A DNA stretch of 64,000 nucleotides, from contig CM046347.1 of NCBI GenBank assembly GCA_025403435.1, positions 27,044,597 to 27,108,596 of the forward strand, given 5' to 3'. This stretch comes from Artocarpus heterophyllus. Lineage: Eukaryota; Streptophyta; Magnoliopsida; Rosales; Moraceae. The position numbers were made by a program, and so were the translations under genes. Positions 34,853 through 46,083 of the stretch are shown piece by piece. Below the pieces are notes generated by a model. That model saw nothing but the letters and a program-made list of their open reading frames with translations, made no database searches and was not told the DNA's origin. Position 1 is the first letter of the stretch. Each line of letters opens with the position of its first letter.

Positions 34853-37800
34853 GTAATGTCCAAAAAATTCCAGTGACTACTAAGTATAATTTATTACGGA
34901 TTTTCCATGACTATATCGCTAAATTCATGAGAAAGTATAAGTTTAATGTATGCAGGTGTAATTTTTTGTAAGGATTACGAGACTAAAAACAGTATGACAA
35001 ACGTAGTCATACTATGCATGTTGGACAAGTTAAAGAATAACTACAAGTCTTTATATAGAAGGCTTAACGGTAAACTGTAATAGTAGATAACAAGATAAAA
35101 GACTAGGAGTACAAGAATTTAAGAAGATGGTTGAGTTTAGATAAGTCCATACATTCTTAACGGTCTGAGCAGAATTTTCACCTAATAATTAAGCACCTGA
35201 TTGATTACATCCAAGAGAACTTAAGTATTTAAGTCAAGGGATTCCTTGAAAACCGGAACATTTATTTATGCGTAAAGATTGTAAAGTTATAGCTTAAATT
35301 CTACGATTCTATAATTAGATTTAATTCGGTAGTAGACAATACTGTTAAGCATTATGAGAAGCTGCAAGAATTTAGTTGAAGGTTAGAAATCTTCTATAGC
35401 GCCAAGAAAATTCACATTTTTAAATCGTGACTTAATCATGGTTTATAAATATAAATTTTCAAGATTAACGCACATTTTACAAATCTTAAAGTTTTTAAGA
35501 CTCTAATGATAATTAAAAGTTAATGTTATGAATGCATAATTTTATGTGCTTCTTGTATGAAATACATAGCGAAATGTGATGTTAGAATAGTACATTTGGG
35601 TAATTAAAAATAATAAATTCAGTTTGCTAAACTAAAGTTTTATGATTCGATAACATCATGTGTAGGTTAAGGTAATGATCTTTGTGAGGATCCCATTGAA
35701 ATATCTAAATTGAGATTAATTGATGAAAAGGAATTTCCAACTTAATATACCTGTATAGAATTCCTACATGATGTTAGTTTAAAAAGAAAATTTCAACCAA
35801 TAATCAACCCCATGATTTATATATGGTGAGCATTGACGAGTCAAATTTATATACATATTTGGAATGCTTTTAACTTGATATTTTGATGGTTTTTGAGAGC
35901 TTTTATTATCGTTTTATGTGATTTTTTAGTATTTATTCTTATTTATGTGAAAACATGTCTAATAGTGTGTTTTTAGTGTATTTTTATGTTTTTCTATATT
36001 TTTAGTAATTTTTAGGTGTGTTTTGGTTTTTATTTAGCTTTGTGTTAAATAAATATGTAAAAATATTTACTTAATTTTAGTAATTTTTGTTTTATAAAAT
36101 AAGTAGTTTCTTTGGGTCTATTTGTAGGGAAATTTGGAATCTGGGCTAGAAATAGGAAGAAAAGTGTAAAGAAACTTCAAATCTGGGCCAAATCACAAAT
36201 AAAAACCAAAGAAGTTAGCCCAGCCACCACTCATTGCTGCAGTGGGCCCTATGCCATTTTCTTTTGAATGATTTCTCCAGTATATTCCATCCCATTTAAT
36301 TTGGTTACCATCCCCATCTAGTTGTGACATGTGTGCAGGACAAGGAACCGGCCAATACATCACTGACACATGGCAGGAATTAAAACAATCAAATCTTTTC
36401 CTTCTAATTTGCACTGTCTTTAATGCATATAATTACTTGGCTACTAGTTAGTTGACTAAATAAATGATAATGAAATCGAGTGGAGATTTGTGATTTAAGA
36501 ACATGTGTAAAATATCATAAATTATATGTAAGATAGAGACATACTTATATGGCTTATGTAGTCACAATAAAAATATTCATAGAATATAATGAACTTAGGC
36601 ATAATTAATTCACAAAGAGATATAGTGTGTTCTTATACTAGGTATTTTTGGTGTAGCTTGAGAAAGAGTATTGAATATGATAGAGAATTTGACTATCAAC
36701 ATAGTATGAAGAAATCACAATAATATGTTTAATTGAATAGGATCAAATTAATTTTAGTGAAATCATAATTCCCAACATTTTTAAGATTTATTTATTTATT
36801 TATTTTAATTTAAATTCTCTTTTTAAGCTTTATTTTATTTTTAAATTTAAATTCACATTTTTATCATCCAAATAATTCTAGAGTTAAAATAATTTTGATA
36901 CTTAATAGAAATCAACACAATTCCTATAGGACGATATTTACACTTTTGGTGCACTTTATTACTTGAAACAATTAAATGCGCTTGCATATTCGATTTTCCA
37001 CAACAGGCATAAAGTTCATGAATACAAGATCAATATCAATTTTTTTATGAAAATCACAAGCCATGAAAAGAATTTTCTAAGCTATAAAGATTATTAAAAA
37101 TTTTTTAAATTTACAATATCTTATATGTTCACAGTTATTTATTTACATATGTTTGTGATTACATAAAGTCACAATAACAACAAAAGCATTAATGGAGTCC
37201 ACAAGCATAGTAGAAGCGTCCAAGGTAGCTCAACATCACAAGAGTTATAATTGAATTTTGTAAATCAATGGCTAAAGTTAAATGGGGCATTATTGTCATT
37301 TCAGTCATTTCAAAAAAATAAAAGCTTAACAGTGTTAATCTTAAGGAGTGTTAGTGTGATTAATTTTAGTCCAAAGGTCTCATTGTAATTTGAGTAAACA
37401 CAAGAAATGTCAGTGAAATTTACCCTTATTAATTTACAAAAGTTTAATTTGCATCTCTTCATATTTACAATTGTGCCATTCCAAAAAAAATAAAAAGCAG
37501 TGATTTGCCCTGTCCATAACCCACAAACACCCAAAATTCCCTTCCCAAGTCTACATATACCAGACTTTAAGACATCAATTTGGCATACATCACTCAGCTC
37601 CCTCTTCCTCACTCAAACGTCTCTCTCTCTCACTTCTCTTTATACGTTCAACAATTTCTAAAGAGAACCCAAACCCATTCTTGCTCGCAAACTTATAGAA
37701 ATACCCAAAATCCATAGCCAACTTGAAGAGAAGCTCCCATGACAACTTCTAGCTGAGTTTCTCCAGCCTTCCAAGAGGATTTTGAGGTAGGTTTTTTCAA

Positions 37801-38700
37801 AAGAAAAAAAAAAGAACTTGGTTTTCTTAGCCCATATTCACTCCAAATTTAACTTTCAATTTCCTCCCATTGTCTCTTAAAATCTTTGTTATTTTGAACA
37901 TATGTATGTTTTAAATATTGATGAACAAAATCTAAATTTACATGTTATAAACAGTGCTTATTTGGTTAATCTCATTTCATATGAGTGTTTGAAACATGTT
38001 TTGAAAGTTAAATCACGAATTAACTAAATGCACGAAAGAGATTTATATGGGTTAAGACACAAAAATTCAATATGTACATGTTTTAGTTCTTGTTCTACAT
38101 GAACTTTGAATTGTGACTTTTGATTGTGATTTGGGTATGAAAATTGAAGAAAGTATGTTTATGTATGTCTTAACATGTTTAATGAAGTGTTTTTGGATGA
38201 TTTTTACGCATTAAAAATTGATTTGAAGTAGAAAACTTGAGTTAGAGTCTAATTTGCTTGTGGGAGGACAACGTGGGCTCTATCCAGTTTTGGTAGGGGG
38301 CTGTAGATTGGGATGACAGCGTAGCTTGTTGCCACCTCCCTCTGAGCTACTTGGGCCTCTCGATGTGCACCGGTTTGGTTCCTTAATGTTCTAAGGTGTA
38401 AAAATGTTTCCAAAACCTCCATTTTCATGTCTTAAGGCCTTAGAAAAAATACATTTTAAAAACATTTTTTTTTATAAAAAAGGCACACTAATGGTTAATT
38501 TATACATATTGTGAACTTGTAGTTTGATTTCATTTTTACTCATCCATTTGCTGACTTTTTTAGAACCGTTAAGGTTCAGGCAGCGTTAGGAGCTTATGTT
38601 TTGAGGATTGAGCTTGTGAGACTTAGAGCTATCAGTGGATGTTATTGCTAAAGAGATAGGATTCCATATCCTTTTCTTGATTAGCATTTGTTTATTTTGG
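34853..38700 (+). mobile_element. Probable LTR-retrotransposon LTR, interrupted; right end undefined
   Basis: The start TGTAATGTCCAAAAAATTCC is characteristic of plant Ty3/gypsy chromovirus LTRs. Further along, 37600-37790 is a CT-rich leader followed by GAAGAGAAGCTCCC and an AGGTAGGTTTT block, and 38560-38650 has TTAGAACCGTTAAGGTTCAGG, all of the kind seen in U5/leader parts of such LTRs. No gag or pol frame and no convincing CA terminus or target duplication was found, so it may be a decayed solo LTR. A second LTR-like insertion lies at 35834-37005. Confidence 0.35.
35834..37005 (+). mobile_element. LTR-like insertion (1172 bp), TGACGAGTC...CACAACA, near-perfect TSD
   Basis: The element begins TGACGAGTCAAATT and ends GATTTTCCACAACA. 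Flanks are AGCAT at 35829-35833 and GGCAT at 37006-37010 (four of five identical). The end region with GGACGATATTTACAC and TTAAATGCGCTTGCATATTCG resembles non-chromovirus Ty3/gypsy (Tat/Athila-like) LTR ends. The middle (36110-36420) is less AT-rich but has no credible gene. Class assignment is from general resemblance only. Confidence 0.45.
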
Positions 38701-40530
38701 TCGTATGCCTATGGATACTTAAACAAAGCTCAACCAAATCCCGTGATTATTAATATGACTATACATTAAGCATTAATTGTTATATGTATGAGGATTAAAT
38801 TTAAAGCTAGTAATCTAAATAGTCCGTAATAAATTAACTAAAATTGGGATCTTTAATTAAATGTTACATTTACAGTCCAATCTTATTTAGAATGAAATAA
38901 TCTTATCCAAATAATTAATGTGAAGACATTGCATTGACGCTACTTTACATATGAGATTATAGAGGATTGAACCATATAAATTATGAACCTCTAATAATCT
39001 TATGTTATGTACAAAGTGATCAAATTTATTACTATGATGATCATGTACAAGACAGTCAAAATCTCGAGTATTTATTATACTCCTACTTATGACATTATGT
39101 TTTGTAACTTGTTTGGTAAAAAATGTCTATAGAGATCATAACTTTACGTCTTAGAAACATAATAGAATAAGTGTCTGGGAATGATGTCATTCAGATACAG
39201 AATCCATTCATTCCTATTAGAAGTAAGAAAAATAGTGCTCTTGAGTGATAATTCAGGCTTGAATAGTAAAGCATTCATTCATGATAAAATCATGAATTAA
39301 TTGTTCATTAGAGAATAATTAAAACTCAAGGATAAAGATATAATAAAAAAGGTAAATAAAAATTGAACCTCATTCTTGTCATGAACTATTTACAGAGGAT
39401 GTTACCAAAATTTGCAAACACAATTGCTCATTAATGTTATCTAGCATATTTAATAATAGGAAATTTACATGCGTATTGTTTAAATGCTTTATAAATATTA
39501 TAAAAACTATTTGATTATTTATATGATCTTAAATATTTTATATAAAAATTATATACAAATATTTAAGCATAATAATCAAAATTGTGTGAGTAAGGAAAAA
39601 AAGTAAGAGTTTTGAAACAATGATCTCATAGTAAGGAAAAAAAGTTAAAAGTCCACATGTCAAGCAAAACACACAGCTTTCTTCGAAAGCTCTTAAGAAA
39701 CCCTGATGTTTAACTCTAACTCTAACCCACCCTTTCCCCTTTTCAGCTAAATCAAATAACAAAAATAAAATGAGATAAAAAAAAAAAAACTTTAATAAAT
39801 GATTCGTAAATCTCAGCCCCCATTCACGCTTGAATCTGAGTCATATACACATATCATCATGACATTTATTTTGTTTTTTGTTGTATAAAACGTTATATAT
39901 ATTTTTTTCAATATCAATTTAAAGTGTAGAAAATGCTTGCCATATGCCATATAATTTTTATTAAAAAAAATTGTTTTTAGTTGGAAAAGAAAACGTGTTT
40001 AAGGAGTATTCAATGCTTCCTTGGTTATTAATTAAAAGTGATTTTTATGATAAAATTGTACGCAGAAGCTAGGATGATAAAAGATTGTCATAATATACGT
40101 TGGATTTTGATTTTACTGCAGCAGTTATAAAATCTTTATTGAAATTTAACAACCCAAACTACCAGCTAGAGAGAATCCGAGCACATTTAAAAAACGACAT
40201 AAATTAAGGACAATAACAAATTAGAAGCAATATATGTTAGACGTATTTGCAAGTGCACAAGCCATTAACAAATAATAAAGTGACGAATACGAGTATGGTT
40301 AATTGCATTTGATTAAGTAATTACCGAAATTAGGTAATTTTAGAATTATTTGAATGATCAAACAATCAAATTAAAATAAAACAAGGTAAAAGCCACATTA
40401 AGTATTTAAAAATTAAAATAAAATAAATAAAATAAAATAAAAACTAAATATTTATAGATCCAACTCAACCGACTAACCTTGTATGAATTTCCTAATTTAG
40501 TTAATTATGCTTATTCTCAATCTTGACAAA
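38701..40530. other. AT-rich intergenic sequence, no gene seen
   Basis: No coding, RNA or boundary signals could be supported. The open frame at 39538-39762 is AT-biased and unrecognised. Confidence 0.4.
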
Positions 40531-40665
40531 GTCAATAAGTGAGTGCAGTTTAGTTGGTTGTAAATCCCTCCACACCACCTATAGGTTAAGGGTTCGAATC
40601 ATGCTTAGACCTACTCAAAAATAGGTGGCATTCTTTCTCCTCCTCTTATATCAAAAGAAGCATCT
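40531..40665 (+). mobile_element. tRNA-derived SINE
   Basis: AGTTTAGTTGGTTGTAAAT matches a polymerase III A box, and GGGTTCGAATC about 40 bp later matches a B box. This spacing and context are typical of tRNA-derived SINEs in plants, followed by a CT-rich tail (TTCTTTCTCCTCCTCTTATA). It cannot fold as a tRNA. Target duplications are unclear: TTCTCAATCT occurs on both sides (about 40511 and 40703) and is a candidate. Confidence 0.6.
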
Positions 40666-41382
40666 CATGACATTTCAATCATTAACAAAATCAATTACCA
40701 CTTCTCAATCTCAAACCAATTCCCATATCATACAAATGTTGGTAAAAAATTGAGAAGCATTAATCACATATTCATGAAACTCACAACAACACTGCACAAG
40801 ATTCAAAGATATATCTATTCTATAGCATCTCATGATATTTCAATCATTAATCACATATTCATAGCATGATTGTATAACTAAATAAATAAACAAACGACCT
40901 TTAACGAGACAATTTTCTCAAAAAAAAAAAAAAGAAAAGAAAATAAGTGTTCATTAAAAAGGTTACAATTGCTTTCCGGAGATGAAAAATAATGAGAAGC
41001 TTACTCAAATATTGAGATGGCAAGAAAAACAAGCTTATCATCGTCGCTATCAAGTATTGCAAACATGATTTTAGTTGTGGGATTTAATAACTTGAACCTC
41101 CATAAAGTTAATTAAACCAGTAAGAAAAAGAGCAATTAACTTTAGTTTGTAGCATTAAACCTTATTATTTTCTAAATAAAAACATTTATATGAGAGTAGC
41201 AGAATATGAGCTTGAGAAAGCTTCTATAATGATTTTATGATTAACAGAACAAAAGTGGCATTTTCGTGTCATAAGATGCAACCTCTATAAAGGAAAGATA
41301 ACACATTATTAAACCTAAATTAATTAAAAAAAATCAGTTTTAACTTCCGTCATCAGTAAGTGATCATATGAGACATGCTCCT

Positions 41383-41540
41383 GCTGTCTTGGAATATATT
41401 AAATCGTACAAGCGGAGATGATTCATTTCGTAGGAGATATGATTACAATGGAGAAGAATATACAGTTTCTTCATTCTTGCAGGAGAATGAACAAACCCCA
41501 GCAGCCATTTTAGCATACTTAAAGTATTTGGCATGTTGTG
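41383..41540 (+). other. Coding-like relic related to sequence at 15594-15690 and 27360-27456
   Basis: An open frame contains SWNILNRTSGDDSF, RRRYDYNGEEYT and VSSFLQENEQTP. The copies beside the CNL genes read SWHILKCISKNDSF, GQRYGYNEEEYT in the same frame. Conservation of the frame and of spaced residues suggests a once-coding segment. I do not recognise the protein. It could also be non-coding repeat sequence that happens to be open. Confidence 0.3.
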
Positions 41541-41639
41541 GTCTGATCATTTTTTTAATTATAAATAATATAAAGTTCTCACATGTTACAGTAATAATAA
41601 AAAAATTATTACAATACTAAGCTTTTACATGCTATAGTA

Positions 41640-42144
41640 AAAACAGTTCTAAACACCTTACAAAACATCCCATTAGTGGTTGTGCAAGCTCAAGAAAGTT
41701 TTATATACCGGTTCCTAAAAAATAAAACAAGAATTGGTAACTTTTTTTTACCTGTAAATCTACTACTAATTTTGAATTAAAATGAGAATCAATTATTATT
41801 CTTTACACTAATAAAAAAATATCTGAAGATTAAGAAAACTGAGTGCATAAACAACAATCATTATTTTAATTCCATCATTCCAATGACTCTCTCTATCACC
41901 GATGTACAAGGGACATTCAAAGATATTTTAAGGACAAGAGATCAGGGCAATCCCACTGTTGACGATTGACTTGTGAAAAAATAGAACAAAATCGACAACA
42001 AAGTGCCATTGGTAATTTGGGGAGAGCCCTTTTCAAAAAGGGTCAAAAAGGGGAAAAAAAGTTTTAAGAGCACAGGTATACAACATTTGAATTAAGGACA
42101 AAAAGATTTTGAAATAAAAACATGGAATAATAGAAGTATATTTA
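41640..42144. other. AT-rich spacer, no gene seen
   Basis: Only a MITE-like remnant around 41555-41650 (TTTTACATGCTATAGTAAAAA) precedes it. No genes are visible. Confidence 0.35.
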
Positions 42145-42755
42145 CATCGTAGGTCCCTTAACATTTTAATTTTTGGCATTTTGGTCTCTATTTTAAGAAT
42201 TTGAATATTCAAGTTCTCAAACTCTTAATCTATTGGCATTTAGATCTCCATTTTAAGAATTTAGATACTCAAGTCCCCAAATTCTTAAATTATTGGCACT
42301 TATTTGGACACTCAAGTACCCAAACTCTTAATTTATTAGTACTGTTAGTCCTTATTTTAAGAATTTAGACATTGAAATCTCAAAATCTTAATTTATTGTC
42401 ACCGCTAGTACCTATCATTTTTTTTCTGTTAAATGCTATACAAGATGACAATATTTAAAAAAAAAGTAAGTTTTCAAGACTTAACAACCATAAAGCCTTA
42501 AACTATTGTCATCTTATATAATATTTAATAGCAAAAAACATTATGGAGACTAAGGGTAACAAAAAATTAAGATTTTTGGGATTTAAATATCTAAATTTTT
42601 AAAATGAAGACTAACGGTGCTAAAAAAAATTAAGAGTTTAAGTACCCAAGTATCCTAATTTAGGACTTAAGTACTAATAGTCTAAGAGTTTGGAGACCTA
42701 AGTGTTCAAATTTTGAAAATGAAGACCTAAGTGTCAACAGATTAAAAGATTACTT
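42145..42755. mobile_element. Foldback element with arms built of about 60-bp repeats
   Basis: The left arm (about 42150-42450) has three to four diverged copies of a block with TTTTAAGAATTT, CTCAAGT(C/A)CCCAAA and CTTAATTTATT. The right arm (about 42505-42755) carries the reverse complement (AATTAAGAGTTTAAGTACC, CTAAGAGTTTGGAGACCTAA). The innermost paired segments are TGCTATACAAGATGACAAT and ATTGTCATCTTATATAATA, around a loop near 42453-42505. It is non-coding. Such structure fits a foldback or hairpin-forming MITE and could produce double-stranded RNA if transcribed. Confidence 0.7.
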
Positions 42756-43911
42756 TTGGTTCAAACCAACATTTTGACAAACTTATAAAACATAAGTTTC
42801 AATTATAAATAATGGTTCTAAGTCAATTTTTTTTTTGTTTTTTTTGTTTTAACCAATTGGTTTTAAGAAGGCTTTCAAACAGAGGCTAACCAGACCACCT
42901 ATAATTATGTATGAAAATCGCTTAAACCGTCCAAAAATCACAAACCATTGATTGGATTTGGTTTTGACAATTTGAACGGTTTGATGAATTTTTTGAATAC
43001 CTATACTTTTAATCCCACCCCGTTCACTTAAGGGTTTAAATTTGGTTTCTTTTATGCATTAAGGGTTAAAAGGAACAGTAAAAAAACCCTAAAAAATTAG
43101 GATCAAATTCTAATTGATTTGATTTTTGTCTTTTTCTTTACTTCACCATATAAATCCATGTCATCAGAGGTGGGAACATAAGAACTTTGCGTGAAGTGGA
43201 TGAAGAATTGGGCCATCGGGGCGAAAGGCAACAAGACGAGGAGGAAGATAAGAAAAATATCCAACCTTACCGCTAGTCAACCAATACAACCATGTGCGTG
43301 TTGCCAATAAACAGCCCTATGTTTGTGGCTCGTCCGATTCAATCTGATGGCCCGAAGTGAATATGATAGATAATGCACTACAAGCGGGACCTACTGTAGA
43401 TGTTCCCTTAAAAAAAAAGCGTCAGAAAAAAAAAAAAAAGATATGAAAGTAACACCTACTACACAAACTCAATAAAAGAATAAAAATTGCTTTTTTTTTT
43501 TTGGTACTAGTGAGAACAAAAATTGTCTTGTGGATACAAAAAGTAGTGCTGCTGGCGGAAACAATAATACAATTAATCTTAGGGAAGGCCTATGATGGAA
43601 AATAATTTTATTATTTATCGGTAGAAAATGATCGAACGGCAATATATAACTTTTAGATTTGGGTCATTTGTAAAAAAAAAAGAAAAAGAAAGCGCACCAT
43701 ATTAAATAAGACTTACCGCATATGATTTGATATCTAATAATAACATTTATTCAAAAAATAAAATAAAAAACAAATATGCATTAAAAAAAGAGAGAAAAAA
43801 AGAACCTTTTTTTTTTCCTCCTCCCCTCTTGATTTTTCACCATGTCCACCATTCCCTCTTCTTCCTACTCCCTTCTCTAGTTCTACCACCATATCTACAA
43901 CTAGACCCAGC
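42756..43911. other. AT-rich spacer with a GC-richer patch, no gene assigned
   Basis: 43160-43400 is GC-richer and locally coding-like (for example TLREVDEELGHRGERQQDEEE on the plus strand, then a stop), but no start, splice model or family is recognisable. The rest has poly-A/T tracts. Confidence 0.3.
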
Positions 43912-44291
43912 CTTTGTGATCGTCGGATTAGGTCCTCAAACTCTATAAGCTTGCGGAGGTGGCTGTCGTCGAGCTCCTCGGCGTCGACGATAGAGAGAGT
44001 TAGAGCTTGCATGGGCAGTCGATTCGCCACGTGAAGCTCGCAAGCCTCGCGGAGGATTTGCTTGGCGGTGATTTGATAGTCGGATTTCTTCCTCGAACTC
44101 CATGTGCTTGTGGAGGCGGCAGTTATCGAGCTCCTCGACGTTGACGATGGCACGATTCGGAGCCTGCATGGGTTGTCGAACTGCAATGTGAAGCTTGCGA
44201 CCTCGTGAAGATTTGCTGGATTGATAGGAATCTCTTCATTTTTTTTTTTTTTTTTTGTTTGATGCCCTACTGCACCTGGTGTGGTAGCCAA
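43912..44291 (-). pseudogene. Unrecognised coding-like fragment with internal 155-bp tandem duplication
   Basis: On the minus strand two adjacent units, about 44215-44068 and 44067-43912, are related. One encodes LHIAVRQPMQAPNRAIVNVE and the other LHVANRLPMQALTLSIVDAE, each followed by EL(D)-N/D-..-HLRKL/RLHKH, EFE and IRR/IRL. The units are not in the same frame as each other, so a continuous product is broken, although an open frame from 44291 crosses both. The region is clearly GC-richer than its surroundings. I do not recognise the protein family. Replacements look amino-acid conservative, which suggests ancestral coding function. Confidence 0.4.
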
Positions 44292-44299
44292 AGGTTGCC

Positions 44300-45149
44300 C
44301 AGTTCAATGACAAACTTAAGCTTTTTGTTTCTTCTTTCTTGTTTTACTATTATTATTAGGAATCAATATTAAGCTTGTACAATAGTTCTCCAAGTTCCTA
44401 TCATGCCTCGAAATTCCGAACAAGAACAACTAAAAAATTTGATTGCGTGTCAAAATTTGAGATTTTAGGGTTTGTAATTTTTCTTTTTTTGAATCAATGG
44501 CTAAAATTAGACATTTGATGAGACAGATATGATTTAGGGTTTAAAATTTGGTATTAGTTATATATGGTAAGGTTGATTATAATCTCAATTCATTTTTAAG
44601 CTTGTTGACTATTAGATCAAAATCTAATAATTTTTTATCTACCAGTGGATAATTTTTTTGTCCGCTACCATAGCATTTCCAATAACAATTATAATAGTAA
44701 CAACAATTATTCACAGTTCATACTACACAAAGTCACCAGGAAAAAAAATTGTAAAAGACCAAGGGACAAAAAATTGAATCACAATATATATAAATATAAA
44801 TAAGCAAAAAAAATGAAACGAAAATATTAGATTCATTTGATAGCGTTTTTAAAATAAGTTAAAATAATTTTATTTTAAAAAATAAAATTTTTTAAAAATA
44901 ATACTAAAAATGTTTTTAAAATTTTTGCTTCAAAAAATGTAAAAAAACATTTCTAAAATTCTCAACCTAAAACCAAACGCGGCTGTCTCTCTCTCCGTCT
45001 CTTCTCTCTATGTGGGTGGATAGCGGTAAAACGAGGGCTCTTCTTTGCTCTGATCTTTCTTTCTCTTTCTCTCTCTATCTCTTCTCTCTCTTGGATTGGG
45101 AATCTTTGATCCTGTTGGGAATCGTCCTCTCCTTCTGTAACCAAAAGGG
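44300..45149. other. Spacer with a MITE-like segment and a pyrimidine-rich tract
   Basis: 44836-44985 begins TTTGATAGCGTTTTTAAAAT and ends CCTAAAACCAAACGCGG, resembling inverted ends of common plant MITEs. 44985-45140 is CT-rich like a 5'-UTR but no gene follows. The small minus-strand frame 44962-45144 is a simple-sequence artefact. Confidence 0.35.
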
Positions 45150-45440
45150 GATAATTTGAAAAAAGGGTAAAAAAAAATTTCTAATTAAGGGAATAATTTC
45201 TTTTTTTTAATACACAAAATATTTATTTTTAAGCAGGTAAATTGTCATAGTTTTTTTTTTTTTTTAAAAAAGATGAAAATAATTATAACGAGGAGAGGAA
45301 CCTCAAAAGAGTGGAAAGAAAAAAAACTGAAGCACTTTTTATGCCCAAAAAGTATGTTTTTTTACGCCAAAAAATTACAAAAAAAAAATCATTTGTCTAA
45401 AATAATTTTTTCTTAAAGTCATTTTTCAAAATGTCCCGAC
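45150..45440 (-). mobile_element. Second copy of the roughly 300-bp element found at 8200-8497
   Basis: Read in reverse, it follows the same order of blocks as the 8.2-kb insertion: GACAAATG(A/G)TTT, TTTTTGGGCAT, TTTGAGGTTCCT(C/T), a poly-T/A stretch, then (C/T)A(G/A)TTTACCTGC. Divergence is substantial, so both are old. It is non-coding and its termini are uncertain. Confidence 0.5.
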
Positions 45441-46083
45441 TAAAAGGTAAAGTTTACATCTTCTTATGGATTGTTAGAATTTAACACCTTTGTAGAAAAT
45501 TGAAGGTTAGTTTCCACGCCAAATAGAAAAAGCAATTAGCTATAATTCATGAGTCATATACTAATACTTTATTAAAATGTGTTTGAAAATTATGTTGAAA
45601 CTTAAAAATTATAATATATAAAAATTTTACATTATATTATTTTTTTTATAATATATAAAATTTTTTCATTGTAACAGTTAAAATTTTTTAAGCTCTAAAC
45701 AAAACCTTAGTGATAACACTTAACGTCACCGCTGTTTTATAATAATACTTATGAACATTTATATACGAAACATTTGAACCTTTTCCTTGCCCCTCGTGAT
45801 CTCTAAGTTCCACAAATAAATGGGGTTGAAAGATATTTAATGGCCAACCTACACCAAAAAAGAAATATTATAAGATTCATAGCAAGTAGCAACCTAGGGG
45901 TCCACCAAATAAGTTGTGTTCTCACCCTATTGGTCTTTCATAAGAATGTAGCTCAACGCTAGGTCAGTAAATCCAAGTTAAGTCCAAAGTGTGTCCTTTT
46001 TTTAAAAAAAAAATCGTGTCTGTCACTCCTTCTTTCTCCGACTCTCTATCTACATTTCTCTCTCTAAACTCAGAACAGCGAAA
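45441..46083 (+). promoter_or_regulatory. Upstream region and 5' leader of the YbaB-family gene
   Basis: 45590-45710 is a MITE-like remnant. From about 46015 the sequence becomes pyrimidine-rich (CTCCTTCTTTCTCC, CATTTCTCTCTCT), a typical leader, and leads to GCGAAAATGGCG at the start codon. No clear TATA box is seen. Confidence 0.4.

Noticed and set aside
40575..40600. tRNA gene at GGTTCGAATC (also at 48890)
   Set aside because: A B box is present but no acceptor stem or anticodon arm can be formed; a SINE origin fits better.
42145..42755. CRISPR-like direct repeats
   Set aside because: Blocks are diverged, contiguous without spacers, and inverted in the second half; this is a plant genome.
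43376..43430. CACTA transposon end (CACTACAAGCGGGACC)
   Set aside because: No matching inverted end (TTGTAGTG) or 3-bp duplication was found.
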